NCBI GenBank assembly: GCA_028564925.1
Contig: CM053033.1
Span: 82,311,968 to 82,375,967 of the forward strand
DNA length: 64,000 nucleotides
Source of the DNA: Lithobates sylvaticus
Lineage: Eukaryota; Chordata; Amphibia; Anura; Ranidae
Direction of reading: 5' to 3'
Shown here: piece after piece, positions 33,641 to 45,500 of the stretch
Layout of the letters: every line of letters begins with the position of its first letter
Position numbering within the stretch: the first letter of the stretch is position 1
The notes under the pieces: generated by a model
Seen by the model: only the letters and a program-made list of their open reading frames with translations
Database searches by the model: none
What the model was told of the DNA's origin: nothing
Translations under genes and position numbers: made by a program

Positions 33641-34789
33641 ACATCTTGCATATGGAATATTTCAAAGTTGTCAGAGTTTTTCTGAGATTGTTTAAGAAGA
33701 TAACTTCCATCTTCTTCCCTGTCTATTTGGATTCCCAGATAGTAGCTACAGTAATGTTCCCTAGCTCTTTGATTTCAAAATGTTCTTTCAGCTTGTGAAC
33801 TATCTGATTGTAATCCCCTTCTTGTTCAAAACAGGTTCTAATGTCTTAAAAATAGATAAGGACGTATACCAGACATGGGAGTAAGTCACACATGTGCAAG
33901 TCATAAGCAAGTCTCAAGTCTTAACCTTCAAGTCTCAAGCAAGTCCCAAGTTACTGTGGCGAAAAGCAAGCAAGTCCCTGCTAGAAGTCAAGCAAGTCAA
34001 GTCATTTATTTTGGTCAAGTCACAAATCAAGTCAAAATACTGATCTACCCCATTTCCACCTTTAAATGAGTTAAAAGTCAGTGTTCAGGAAAGGTTTTGT
34101 TTTATTTTCAACATTAACAAAACTGCTTAGTGCTTTTTTGCTATACATTACCGTTCTTCTGGTACACTCTCAGCACCAGCCTCTGCCAGCTACACTCTCA
34201 CGAGCCCTGCCTGGCATGCAGATCACGCCTGCAGTCAGATGGGCAAATACTTAAATGGTGTCTTCAGTCTCCTGTGCCAGTTTTGCCCCGGCTGTCTGTC
34301 CCTCTCTGGAGGGGGGTTGGGTGGGGGGCACACCAGACCCTACCACTGTCATTGTTTCCCCAGCTGCTGCTGATCAGTAATGGCAAAGCAGCTGGGCAGA
34401 CAAAGGGGTGGCACAGGCCGGCATAAAAACACTGGTGGGAATGGAAGCACAAAGGGCCGTTCTGAGAAGCTGCCATTTAAATAGGGCAAGGGTGGCCAGT
34501 TGCCCGCTGCTAAGTATGCGCTGTTTGCAAAATAAGTGATTTGTTTTAAGAATGGGCCGGGGGTCCTCCCGTGGCATAGCTCGTGTTTAACGGCCCATGA
34601 GGCGTCACAAACAGCACTTCTGTTATCCAGGATGGATGCCGCCAATGCCATCTTAATGTGCGGGGTGCAAGCCGACCAAGTACAGGCCACGTGTACTAGA
34701 TGAGGGTTTAGATGTGACAAACTTCTGTATTTTAAATGACTTCTATGCACTGCTATTCATTCTGTCTATTGCAGCAGGTTAGGTAATAA

Positions 34790-35415
34790 CCAGATATAGG
34801 GTTGTGCAAATATTCATTTTGACTCGGGAGGTGTGCAATTGATCAGTTTAAAACCAGCTATGGGGTGTGTGCAATTAATCAGTTTGACTTGGGAGGTGTG
34901 CAATTGATCCGTGTATAACCAAGTATGGGGGTGTGTAATGGACCAATTTATAATCCGCTATGGGGGTGTGCAATTGACCAATTTATAATCCGCTGTGGGG
35001 GTGTGCAATTGATCAGTTTGACCTGGGAGGTGTGCAATTGACCAGTTTATAACAAGTTGTGGGGGTGTGCAATGAATTTGTTTATAACCAGATATGGGGG
35101 GTGTGCAATTAATCATTTTGACTTGCAATTGGCCAGTTAATAACCAGTGGATCCATTGCACACCTCCCAAGTCAAACTGATTAATTGCACACACCCCATA
35201 GCTGGTTTTAAACTGATCAATTGCACACCCCCCGAGTCAAAATTAATATTTGCACAACCCTATATCTGGTTATAAATGAATGAATTGCACACCCCCATAG
35301 CTGATTATAAGCAAATTAATAATTGCACACCTCTATATAAACTTAAACTGATCTATCGGACACCTCCCAAGTTAAACTGATTATTTGCACAACCCCATAG
35401 CTGGTTATAAGAAAA
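34790..35415. repeat. Head-to-head inverted tandem arrays
   Basis: Forward units GGTGTGCAATTGATCAGTTT with GACTTGGGA or ATAACCAGCTAT (about 34,795-35,140) are followed by the same units in reverse (AAACTGATCAATTGCACACC type, about 35,150-35,415). Together they form an imperfect palindrome of about 600 bp. Confidence 0.88.
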
Positions 35416-35503
35416 TTGCACACCCACAGCAATTGGTCATAAATAGTACTAAACATTAGGACCTCACACAGGATCAATGTAAATCAATAAACGGACAATC
35501 ATG

Positions 35504-35577
35504 GGAAATACACATATTGGAGACAATAGGGGCAATTATTCACAATGGCTCCTATTGTCTCCAATATGTGTATTTCC
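35504..35577. repeat. Perfect 27-bp-stem hairpin
   Basis: GGAAATACACATATTGGAGA through CAATAGG (35,504-35,530) is exactly complementary to 35,551-35,577, with a 20-base loop. Confidence 0.95.
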
Positions 35578-35776
35578 TATGACTGTCAGTTCATTCTAGT
35601 GCCAATGTTTTTTTTATATTCAGACCCCTTGGACTTAGACAATAATGCAGCTGTAAAGCATTAAAAATAATTAATTTGCACACCGCTGTATAATAAAGTA
35701 AAACTGTCAGCCGTGTACCTGGTCGGGGGCGTCCCGGCGGCCATTCCAGTATTCAAAAGTCGCGCCTCCTCCTCAT

Positions 35777-35923
35777 GTGATAGGCGGAACACTCAATTTC
35801 CCAGCATTCAGTGTTCTGACTATCACGGACATCCGCTCATCCTCATAACACAGACGAGGATGAGGGGATGTCCGTGATAGGCGGAACACTGCCTTCTGTG
35901 AAATTGAGTGTTCCGCCTATCAC
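35777..35923. repeat. Nested hairpin, GTGATAGGCGGAACACT
   Basis: The outer arm GTGATAGGCGGAACACTCAA (35,777) pairs with TTGAGTGTTCCGCCTATCAC (ending 35,923). The inner GGACATCC...CATCCTC pairs with GAGGATG...GGATGTCC. Confidence 0.9.
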
Positions 35924-36431
35924 AGACAAGGAGGCGCGGCTTTTGAACGCTGCAATGTCCGCCGTCTGTCTGCATGACACTCTGATCAGGTAGGCAGACA
36001 GCGGCTTGCGGTTAGTGTTAGTTAGGTGGTGGACTGGTTAGTGTGGGGGTTAGTGGTAGTGCAAGTCATATGGCCCAAGTCAAAGTCAAGTCACAAGTCA
36101 TTAGTCTCAAGTCAAAGTCAAGTCGAGTCATTTATTTAATTCTGTCAAGCAAGTCGCCAGTCCTCAAATAGGTGACTCGAGTCTGACTCGAGTCTGACTC
36201 GAGTCAAGTCATGTGACTCGAGTCCCCCACCTCTGATGTATACCCATCTGTGTTCTTAATTCCTGTAGTAGAGACAGGGGTCTTCTTTACTTCTTGAGAA
36301 TCCCTCTCTGGTAAGTACTTTGTTCACTTTCTCATTCCACATCCTTGCAGATTGCTTAAAACCATAGATACTCTTCTAAAGTTTACACACAAGGTTGTCT
36401 CTTTGCTCAAACCCTAGTGGTTGCTCCATGT

Positions 36432-37944
36432 CAGTGGCGTACTAAGGGGGGTGCAGGGGGGGGGGCGCGTCCACTGATCTGTCTCGGCTGTGTCATACAG
36501 CCGAGCAGAGTGAAGCCGCCGGCTCCGCCTCCCCCTCCTCCTTGTAGTCTACACGTGTAGACACGCTGCTGTGTGTCCCACGCTGACACTCCAAGGTACA
36601 TTATGGGTCGTAGTGGGGGGGTCTGCATTGTAGTAGGGGGGGTCTGTACTGAAGGGGGGGTCACTCTGTACTGAAGGGGGGGTCTGCATTGTAGTAGGGG
36701 GGGGTCTGCATTGTAGGGGGGGTCTGCACTGTAGGGGGGGTCTCCACTGTAGGGGGGTCTGTACTGAAGGGGGGGTCTGCATTGTAGGGGGGGTCTCCAC
36801 TGTAGGGGGGTCTGTACTAAAGGGGGGTTTGCACTGTAGGAAGGGGGGTTGTGCAGGGGGGGTCTGTATTGTAGGGGGGTCTGTATTGTAGGCGGGTCTG
36901 TGTAACATGCAGGGGGTCCAGAGCTGTTAGGGGGGGGGTGTATGTGTAACATACAGGTGTCCAGAGATGCAGGGTGCTGTGTAATGTAAAGGGGTCCAGA
37001 GGTGCAGGGTGCTGTGTAATGTAAAGGGGTCTAGAGGTGCAGGGTGCTGTGTAATGTAAAGGGGTCTAGAGGTGCAGGGTGCTGTGTAATGTAAAGGGGT
37101 CTAGAGGTGCAGGGTGCTGTGTAATGTAAAGGGGTCTAGAGGTGCAGGGTGCTGTGTAATGTAAAGGGGTCTAGAGGTGCAGGGTGCTGTGTAATGTAAA
37201 GGGGTCCAGAGGTGCAGGGTGCTATGTAATGTAAAGGGGTCTAGAGGTGCAGGGTGCTGTGTAATGTAAAGGGGTCTAGAGGTGCAGGGTGCTGTGTAAT
37301 GTAAAGGGGTCCAGAGGTGCAGGGTGCCGTGTAATGTAAAGGGGTCCAGAGGTGCAGGGTGCGGTGTAATGTAAAGGGGTCCAGAGGTGCAGGGTGCTGT
37401 GTAATGTAAAGGGGTCCAGAGGTGCAGGGTGCTGTGTAATGTAAAGGGGTCCAGAGGTGCAGGGTGCTGTGTAATGTAAAGGGGTCTAGAGGTGCAGGGT
37501 GCTGTGTAATGTAAAGGGGTCTAGAGGTGCAGGGTGCTGTGTAACGTAAAGGGGTCCAGAGGTGCAAGGGCTGTGTAATGTAAAAGGGTCCAGAGGTGCA
37601 GGGTGCTGTGTAATGTAAAGGGGTGCAGGGTGCTGTGTATTGTAAAGGGGTCCAGAGTTCTGTGTAATGTAAAGGGGTCCAGAGGTGCAGGGGGTGTGTA
37701 ATGTACACAGTAGTGACAAATAGAAAAAAGGTATGCAGGGAGCACAGTGGGGTGCTGTGTATTGTAAAGGGGTCCAGAGTTCTGTGTAATGTAAAGGGGT
37801 CCAGAGGTGCAGGGGGTGTGTAATGTACACAGTAGTGACAAAGAGGTATTGAGGGAGCACAGTGGGGTGTTTTTACGTTTTAAGGTGGGGGGGTGCCAGA
37901 TATAGGCTCCGCCCCGGGTGCCAAATGCACTAGGTACGCCCCTG
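36432..37944 (-). mobile_element. hAT nonautonomous element, copy 2, inverted
   Basis: Same element as 21,982-23,356, in the opposite orientation: left CAGTGGCGTACTAAG, right end GTACGCCCCTG. An exact 8-bp duplication, CTCCATGT, lies at 36,424-36,431 and 37,945-37,952. It keeps the GCCGAG hairpin near 36,481-36,504, the ~18-bp array (about 36,600-36,905) and the 35-bp array (about 36,945-37,625). A 122-bp tandem duplication (37,629-37,870) doubles its leader. It inserted into the copia fossil, so it is younger than that fossil. Confidence 0.95.
36945..37625 (-). repeat. 35-bp array in hAT copy 2
   Basis: About 19 units of TGTGTAATGTAAAGGGGTCC with AGAGGTGCAGGGTGC. The variants TCTAGAGG and TCCAGAGG form blocks ordered differently from copy 1. 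Confidence 0.94.
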
Positions 37945-38470
37945 CTCCATGTAAAGATCTTCCTTAAGGTCTCCATATAGGAAAGCAGTTTTAACATCTA
38001 GGTGTTTCACTTGCATGCCCTTCCCTGCTGCAACACTAAGAAGCGCTCTGATGGTGGAGTGTTTATCACAGGAGAGAATGTTTCATTGTAATCTTCACCA
38101 AATTTCTGGGAGTAACCCTTGGCAACTAGTCTAGTTTTATATTTGTGGAAATTCCCTTTCTGCTTCTGACTTTACTTTGAAAGTCCACTTACTTCCTATA
38201 GTTTTGCGGTTAGGAGGGAGCTCTATGAGTGTTCAGGTTTTATTTTCTTGAAGTGACTTTAAATCTTCTTCTGCTGCCTTTCTCCATTTATTGGCTTCAT
38301 GTTTTGGCAGTTTTTCTATGTCTTCCCAAGATGTTGGTTCAAGTATGCTGAGTGTGTTTTGACAGTGTATGACAGCTTGCAGGGTGGTATCCCTTATGTA
38401 GTTCGAGTGGATCTTCTGACTTCAGCAGTATCTGGTGGGGAACTCTCAGTTACATACATAGTTACATATA

Positions 38471-38660
38471 CCCTGTTTCCCCGAAATTAAGACCTAGCGT
38501 GATTGTCGGTGATAGCTGCAATATAAGCCCTACCCCCAAATAAGCCCTACCCTGAAAATAAGACCTACATGGACTTTAACTAGGGCTTATCTGGGGGGTA
38601 GGGCTTATATTACAGCCATCACCGACAATCACGCTAGGTCTTATTTTCGGGGAAACAGGG
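38471..38660. mobile_element. 190-bp mariner-type palindromic MITE
   Basis: CCCTGTTTCCCCGAAATTAA at the left is mirrored at the right by GACCTAGCGTGATTGTCGGTG-type arms, covering nearly the whole element. TA flanks it at 38,469-38,470 and 38,661-38,662. The right TA is also the left target TA of the adjacent Tc1-like element. Confidence 0.9.
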
Positions 38661-40265
38661 TAGTATCTCACAAAATTGAGTACACCCCTCACATTTTTGT
38701 AAATGTTTTATTATATCTTTTATGTGACAACACTGAAGAAATGACACTTTGCTACAATGTAAAGTAGTGAGTGTACAGCTTGTATAGTGTATAACAAGTG
38801 TAAATTTGTTGTCCCCTCAAAATAACTCAACACCATTAATGTCTAAACTGATGGCAACAAAAGTGAAAATGTCCAAAGTGTCAATATTTTGTGTGGTCAC
38901 CATTATTTTCCAGCACTGCCTTAACCCTATTGGGCATGGGATTCACCAGGTTGCTACTGGAGTCCTCTTCCACTTCTCCGTGATGACCTCATGGAGCTGG
39001 TGGATGTTAGAGACCTTTCGCGCCTTCACCTTCTGTTTGAGGATGCCCCACAGATGCTCAATATGGTTTAGGTCTGGAGACATGCTTGGCCAGTCCATCA
39101 CCTTTACCCTTAGCTTCTTTAGCAAGGAAGTGGCCGTCTTGAAGGTGTGTTTGGGGTAGTTATCATGTTGAAATACTGCCCTGCGGCCCAGTCTCCAAAG
39201 GGAGGGGATCATGCTCTGCTTCAGGATGTCACAGTACATGTTGGCATTCATGGTTACCTCAATAAACTATAGCTCCCCAGTGCGGGCAGCACTCATGCAG
39301 CCCCAGACCATGACACTCCCACCACCATGCTTGACTGTAAGCAAGACACACTTGTCTTTGGAATCCTCAGCTGATTGCCACCACACACGCTTGACACCAT
39401 CTGAACCAAATAAGTTTATCTTGGTCTCATCAGACCACAGGACATGGTTCCAGTAATCCATCTCCTTAGTCTGCTTGTCCTCAGCAAACTGTTTGCAGGC
39501 TTTATTGTGCATCATCTTTTAGAAGAGGCTTCCTTCTGGGACAACAGCCATGCAGACCAATTTGATGCAATGTGCCACGTATGGTCTGAGCACTGACAGG
39601 CTGACCCCCCCACCCCTTCACCCTTTGTAGCAGTGCTGGCAGCACTCATACATCTATTTCCCAAAGACCACCTGTGAATATGATGCTGAGCATGTGCACT
39701 CTACTTCTTTGGTCGACCATGGCCCGACTTGTTCTGAGTGGAACCTGTCCTGTTAAACCACTGTATAGTCTTTGCCACCATGCTGCAGCTCAGTTTCAGG
39801 GCCTTGGCAATCTTCCTATAGCCTAGGCCATCTTTATGTAGAACAACAATTTATTTTTTACAGATCCTCTGAGTTCTTTGCCTTGAGGTGCCATTTTGAA
39901 CTTCCAGTGACCAGTATGAGCTAGTGAGAGTGATAACACCAAATTTAACACACCTGCTCCCCATTCATACCTGAGACCTTGTAACACTAACGAGTCACAT
40001 GACACCGGGAAGGGAAAATGGCTAATTGGGCCCAATTTGGACATTTTCACTTAGGGGTGTACTCACTTTTGTTGCCAGCAGTTTAGACATTAATGGCTGT
40101 GTGTTCTGAGTTATTTTGAGGGGACAGCAAATTTACACTGTTATACAAGCTGCACACTCACTACTTTACATTGTAGTGTAATGTCTTCAGTATTGTCACA
40201 TGAAAAGATATAATAAAATATTTACAAAAATGTAAGGGGTGTACTCACTTTTGTGAGATACTGTA
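38661..40265 (-). mobile_element. Tc1-like transposon, GAGTACACCCC family, copy 2
   Basis: Inverted ends match those of 25,086-26,445 (AGTGAGTACACCCC outer and inner, CCATTAATGTCTAAAC, TTATTATATCTTTT). The right flank is TA at 40,264-40,265. The left end lacks the first two bases next to the abutting MITE. It is longer than copy 1 because it keeps the transposase C-terminus. The outer flanks (GTTACATACATAGTTACATA left; GTTACATAGTTGATGAGTTT right) look like one interrupted dispersed repeat. Confidence 0.93.
38881..39894 (-). pseudogene. Tc1-type transposase, near full length but broken
   Basis: Begins MAPQGKELRGSVKNK and ends NGDHTKY before a stop at 38,881-38,883, about 338 codons, the usual family length. 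Visible parts: DYWNHVLWSDETKINLFGSD (first Asp), GSVMVWGCMSAARTGEL, AVFQHDNYPKHTFK (second Asp) and MSPDLNHIEHLWGILKQ (Glu). Exactly 34 residues lie between the second Asp and the Glu, giving the DD34E signature of Tc1. The reading frame shifts at least twice, after the N-terminus and around 39,260, so no full protein is encoded. It serves as the reference for the deletion in the 25.4-kb copy. Confidence 0.92.
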
Positions 40266-40334
40266 GTTACATAGTTGATGAGTTTGAAAAAAGACACAAT
40301 TCCTTTAAGTTCAACCTGCATGTGTACTTTTATG

Positions 40335-40700
40335 TGTAGCACCCTCTACCTTAGGTAGGTTGCTAGAGTAGTATTTTTGTTTGTACTGCCAGTGCAGGTA
40401 CATTTAGGCAGGCCTGGCTGTGAGCTAGGCCTGTTTGTTTTTGATCTGGGGCTGGGGAGTGATTTAGTATAGCAGCAGGTGACTGACATGTACTTCATCT
40501 CTCTGGCGCCTCCTTTGTTTTCAGAGGGTTCTGAAAAAGAGGCAGGGCAGAGGGCTGGAGTGACATGGGGTGTATTTGGGAGCCCTGACCAATCCCCAAC
40601 TAGGATTGGCAGAGGGCAGGCCTCCTATATATACTCATGGTCAGCCTGTTGTGGGAGGAGTTGTTGGGTGGAAGAACTGAATGATGGAGTGTTAGACTGT
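40335..40700 (+). mobile_element. LTR-like fossil segment, TGTAGCACCCT family
   Basis: Starts TGTAGCACCCTCTACCTTAG. A second copy of its first ~95 bp lies at 53,168-53,263 in the same orientation, and a diverged relative at 12,838. A TATA-like CCTATATATACTC sits at 40,623. The pair may be the two LTRs of one old element now spread by nested insertions, or two separate solo remnants; the sequence does not decide. Confidence 0.5.
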
Positions 40701-40701
40701 C

Positions 40702-41139
40702 GTGGCCCTTGAGGGAACCCCCTTTCTGGGGGTTGAACGCGGGTCTGGAGCTCGGGAGCTGGGAGGGAGCCTCTCTACATGGTCATTGAGAGGTGTCCTG
40801 GAACAGGAGCAGGAGGAGGACAGCAAACTCTTTATAAACAGACCCTCCACTACCCAGACCAGAGTGCCCACCTACAGGCAGTGGGTGGTGAGATCCCAGG
40901 ATGTATGTGTCTTGCCAGGGAAGGGGAGGCCTAAAGAATTACCCAGGTTCTCTCGCTTCCAGAGGGAGATACAGAGAATGGTTGCTCTGGAGTGGGATCT
41001 ACCCATATGTCCCCTCCCAGATAATGGACATTGTGGAGAACTCGAGAACTCCCAGGGAGAGTGGGAGAATGACCTTATCTGGGATTTTCTGCACATCCCA
41101 AAACCCCTGCGGGTGCCAGAAAGTGAGGCCTGGGCATGA
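40702..41139 (+). other. Unrecognised coding fragment, copy 1
   Basis: A 145-residue forward frame. Its C-terminal half has PRFSRFQREIQRMVALEWDL and NDLIWDFLHIPKPL, which align with a frame at 54,653-55,060 (TRFSWFQREVQQRKALEYRL and DDLICDFLHIPRPS). Beyond the hAT insertion that follows, LGRAIYRDRVLVVKA at about 46,645-46,690 has a counterpart, LGRAIYRERVVVVKA, at about 55,068-55,110. The conservation shows a real, once-coding family. Its position downstream of an LTR-like segment suggests a retroelement fossil; the family is unknown to me. Confidence 0.5.
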
Positions 41140-42598
41140 TTTGTGGACATTCGTGAGTAGGGATGAGCCGAACAACCCCGGGTTCGGTTCGCCCCAGAAC
41201 CTGCGAACGGACCGAAAGTTTGCGCGAACATTCAAACCCTATTAGTTACAATGGACGCGAAATCTAAAGTGCAAATTATAACGGCCTATATGCATGTTAA
41301 TGTCATAAAAGAGGTTTGGGGACCCGGGTCCTGCCCCAGGGGACATGTATCAATGCAAAAAGAAGTTTTAAAAACTGACGTTTTTTCGGGAGCAGTCATT
41401 TTAATGAAGCATAAAGGGGGGTGTCTAAAGTATGCCTGTTGAGTGGCATGTGTTTCCCATGTTTAGAACTGTCCATGCAAAAAATGACATTTGTAAAGGA
41501 AAAAAAGAAGCCATTTAAAACTGCTTGCGGCTTTAATGTCATGTCTTGTTCTGGCAATATGGCTGAAAATCTTTGAGAAAAATGGCATGGCTACCCCATC
41601 ACCCCCCCCCCCCCCCCCCAGCCCATTACCAGCCCCTTTGGGTCTTGTATGGATATTAAGGGGAACCCTGCACCCAAAATAAAACCCTATACCTACAACC
41701 CTATATACTCTGAACAGCAGTATACAGGCGGTGCAAACAAGACAGGGACTGTAGGTTTGTTCTCAAGTAGAATCTGTTTGTAATTTTGAACAGGAAAATT
41801 TTTAAGTGTAGCTCCATCCAAAAAAATCTATTTTTAATCTTTTTGGAGAATATAGGGAAGGGTTATCACCCCTGTAACATTTGTTTTGCTGTCTGTGCAC
41901 CTGTTCAGAACATTTCACCTCACTTTCCGTCCCAATGACAAATGTTTTTGGAAAAGTGGGGTTTTTATTGAAACAAGGATTGGTGATAAAGCATCAGTAG
42001 AGAGGCAATACCTTTTTCCCAAATTAAATCTAACAGGATAGAATTTCCCTTCCTAGGGGTAGATTTCCTCTCACTTCCTGTTTTCTCCTTCCGTTTGCAA
42101 GTAGGAGTCATTTGTAAGTTGGATGTTTGAAAGTAGGGGCCTGCCGTATATACTCTGCAGAAATTTGCCCCATTAGATGTTGGTGTTGCCACAACACTGT
42201 AAGCCCTCACAGTTACTCTTGGTGGGCGCAGGAATGGACCCTGCTGTGAACTATTAGATCAAGATTTGTAATTACACGCCCCTGTTAAACAGGGGCTGAA
42301 AAATTGGGCCTTAGGCACTGGTGCTGGTGCCACAACACTGCAACCCCTCACAGATACTGTACTCTGAGCACAGCAATGAGACCTGTTGCGAAGCATTGCT
42401 TAAAAAATTGTAATTACACGTCCCTGTTAAACAAGGGCTGAAAATTGGACCTTAGCCACTGGTGGAGGCACCCAGAAACAAAAATGTTCTTCCAAGCTAT
42501 CATCAGGATCATTGAGGAGGAAGAGGATAGTCAGTCAACATAACAGGACAGTCACTCGGCATAGGCAGTCTTGAAGGGATGTGACATTTCAAAATAAA

Positions 42599-45500
42599 TT
42601 ATTCTGTTATATCAGCTTCAGGTGCCTGGTAGCTGGTGGTGATCCAAGACTGATTCATCTTTATGAAGGTCAGTCGATCAACCGAGTCGGTGGACAGGCG
42701 CACCCTGTGATCGGTGACAAAGCCTCCAGCAGCACTGAACGTGCGTTCGGAAAGAACGCTGGAAGCAGGACAAGCCAGTAGCTCAATTGCATACTGTGCA
42801 AGCTCTGGCCAGTGATCCATTCTCAAGAAAGTAAGCCAGAGGATTTTCGGTGGGAAAGGTGTCCAAGTCTGACCTTGCCCCTAGGTATTCCTCCACCATG
42901 TATATCAGACGCTGGCGATGGTTGCTGGAACCGATCATACCTTGGGGCTGCGGACTAAAAAATTGTCTGAACGCATCGGTCAGACGTCCACCTTCCCCAC
43001 CCCTCCTTCTGCTACTGACCGAAGCCTCAGCAACTCGTCTTCCAGGAGCAGGAGTTTGTAACCTCCCAGTCTCTGGGAACGCGTTGCACAGACCTTTCTG
43101 CAAGGCCTCCTGGAGATGTCTCATCCTCTGCTCCCTCTGCGACGGCAAGATAAGGTCCGCAACCTTACCCTTGTACCGTGGATCAAGGAGAGTGGCCAGC
43201 CATTAATGGTCCCTCTCCTTGATCGGAAGAATATGAGGATCCTTCCGCAGGCTTTGCAGGATCAGGGAGGCCATGCAACGTAGGTTAGCTGAGGCATTCG
43301 GTCCGGAGTCTTCTGGGTCACTGAGGACGACATGATCCGCAGCCACCTCCTCCCAACCACGTACAAGTCCACTGGTTTGTTGGGACTGTAAATCATCCCT
43401 AAAAGACTGCTGCTGCTGATGCTGAGTGCCAGGCTCCACCTCCATGCTGACACAATCCTCCTCCTCCTCCTCCTCTTCCTGTGTGATGGGTGGGAGAGAA
43501 GGAACACTGTCTGGATAAAGGGGGCCTTGAGAGGCAAGGAAGTCCTCCTCTTCCTGCCTCTGTTCTGCCTCAAGTGTCCTGTCCATTATCCCACGCAGTG
43601 TATGCTCCAACAGGTGGACAAGAGGTACAGTGTCACTGATGCATGCACTGTCACTGCTCACCATCCTTGTGGCCTCCTCAAATGGTGACAGGACAGTGCA
43701 TGCATCCCTGATCATGCTCCACTGGCATGTGGGAAAAAATCCGAGCTCCCATGGCCCTGTCCTGGTGCCTTAGTCGCACAGGTACTCATTGATGGCCCTC
43801 TGCTGTGTGACCAGTCGCTACAGCATGGCCAACGTTGAGTTCCACCTGGTGGGCATTATATGATCGGCGGAAATGCACACAGACTTTCCTGGCCTGCCTC
43901 AGGACACCCTGTAAGCCTGGGTACCTGCCCAAGAACCGCTGCAGCACCAGGTTAAGGACGTGAGCCATACAGAGCACATGGGTCAGCTGTCCCTGTCGCA
44001 GGGCTGAGAGGAGGTTGGTGCCATTGTCACAAACCACCATTCCTGGCTTAAGCTGGCGTGGCGTCAACCACCTCTCGGCCTGCCCCTGCAGAGCTGACAG
44101 AACACACCAGCGCAAGCACGGCATGGCATCTTTTTGCCTGCGTACTTGCGTAGCCCCTTGGACGCCTACGGAGCACCGCTGGTTCAGAGGACAGAGTACT
44201 GGAAGAGGCCATGGAGGAACAAGAAGAGGAGGGGGTGGAGGAGAGAGGTGTGTCACAACCAGTAATAGCATTTTGGAGGTGTGGTGGCGGAACAACCTCC
44301 AACACTACTGCACCTTGTCCTGCACCCTTCCCAGCTGCCAAAAGAGTGACCCAATGGGCCATGAAAGACAGGTAACGTCCCTGTACATGCCTGCTGGACC
44401 ATGAGTCAGCGGTAATATGCACCTTACCGCTGACCGCCCTGTCCAGCGAGGCATGGACATTGCCTTCCACATGCCGTTAGAGAGCCGGAATCGCCTTCCG
44501 TGAGAAAAAGTGGCGTTTAGTAACCTGCCACTGAGGAACCGCACATTGAACAAACTCACGGAAGGGGGCCGAGTCTACCAACTGAAAAGGCAGCAGTTGA
44601 AGTGCTAGCAATTTAGCCAAGCTAGCATTTAACTGCTGGGCATGTGGATGGCTGGGAGTAAACTTCTTTTGATGGTCCAGCAACTGGGGCAGGGAAATTT
44701 GCCTGGTAGAATCGGACGTCGGTGTACTGCTAGCAGAGTGCCCGCAAGTACTTGGCTATGACACACCTAATTCTACACCTTCATTCCTCTCAGTGCAGCT
44801 TTCAGAGAGGACTAAAGGTATAGTGGGGTTGGAGATCCCAGCTGATGAGGAGCAAGGAGAGGTCCGCTTTGTTCTTTGGTGTGGGTCTTTAATGTGCACT
44901 TGCCAACGAGCTGCATGGCAGGTCGACATATGTCTGGTCATGCATGTGGTGCCCAAGCGGCTGATGTTTTGGCCACGCGAGATACGCTTGAGACATATGT
45001 TGCAAATAGCAGTGGTGCGATCTGATGCACTCGTCTCAAAAAAGGCCCACACCAAAGAACTATTGTAATAACGTGCAGAGGCAGCGCCCTGCACAGGCGG
45101 AGCTCTGCGGTGTGATTCAGTTGGTGTGCTGGCCTCAAGCTGGCCCCCCAGAGGGCATCCTGCCTCGTTGGACATGTGCCTCCTCCTCCTCCTCTCTCCC
45201 TTCAGGCACCCACGTGGAGTCAGTGACCTCATCATCCCCTCCCTCTTCACCACTGGAGCAAACCTGGCAGTAAGCTGCAGCTGGTGGAGCATGACTGCCA
45301 GATTGCTGTCCTTGAGCATCCCCTCTCTCTGCGCTCACGCTACTGCCTTCCTCTAGCTGGGTATCATCATCCGAGCCTTCAAAACGATGGGCATCCTCCT
45401 GGAGCATGTACCCAACACTGTGCTCAAACAGTTCGGGGGACTCCTCAGGAGGACATGGTGGGTCTAGGGAAGGAGTGCCTGATGATGCCATTGAGTACGC

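Larger units (their letters stand above)
33870..36235. mobile_element. hAT nonautonomous element rich in palindromes
   Basis: Ends CAGACATGGGAGTAAGTCAC and CAGAGGTGGGGGACTCGAGT (right, reversed). Flanks ACGTATAC (33,862-33,869) and ATGTATAC (36,236-36,243) agree at 7 of 8. Subterminal zones at 33,885-34,035 and 36,060-36,215 are made of AAGTC/CAAGTC repeats. The interior carries an inverted pair of arrays and two strong hairpins. No transposase is seen. Confidence 0.88.
33650..38430 (-). mobile_element. Ty1/copia fossil split by two hAT elements
   Basis: Pieces at about 33,650-33,869, 36,244-36,431 and 37,953-38,430 read on the reverse strand as a copia-type reverse transcriptase region; KSIYGFKQSARMW near 36,330-36,370 is the clearest motif. 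hAT elements occupy 33,870-36,235 and 36,432-37,944 and account for most of the span. It is broken and old. No LTRs were identified. Confidence 0.78.
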
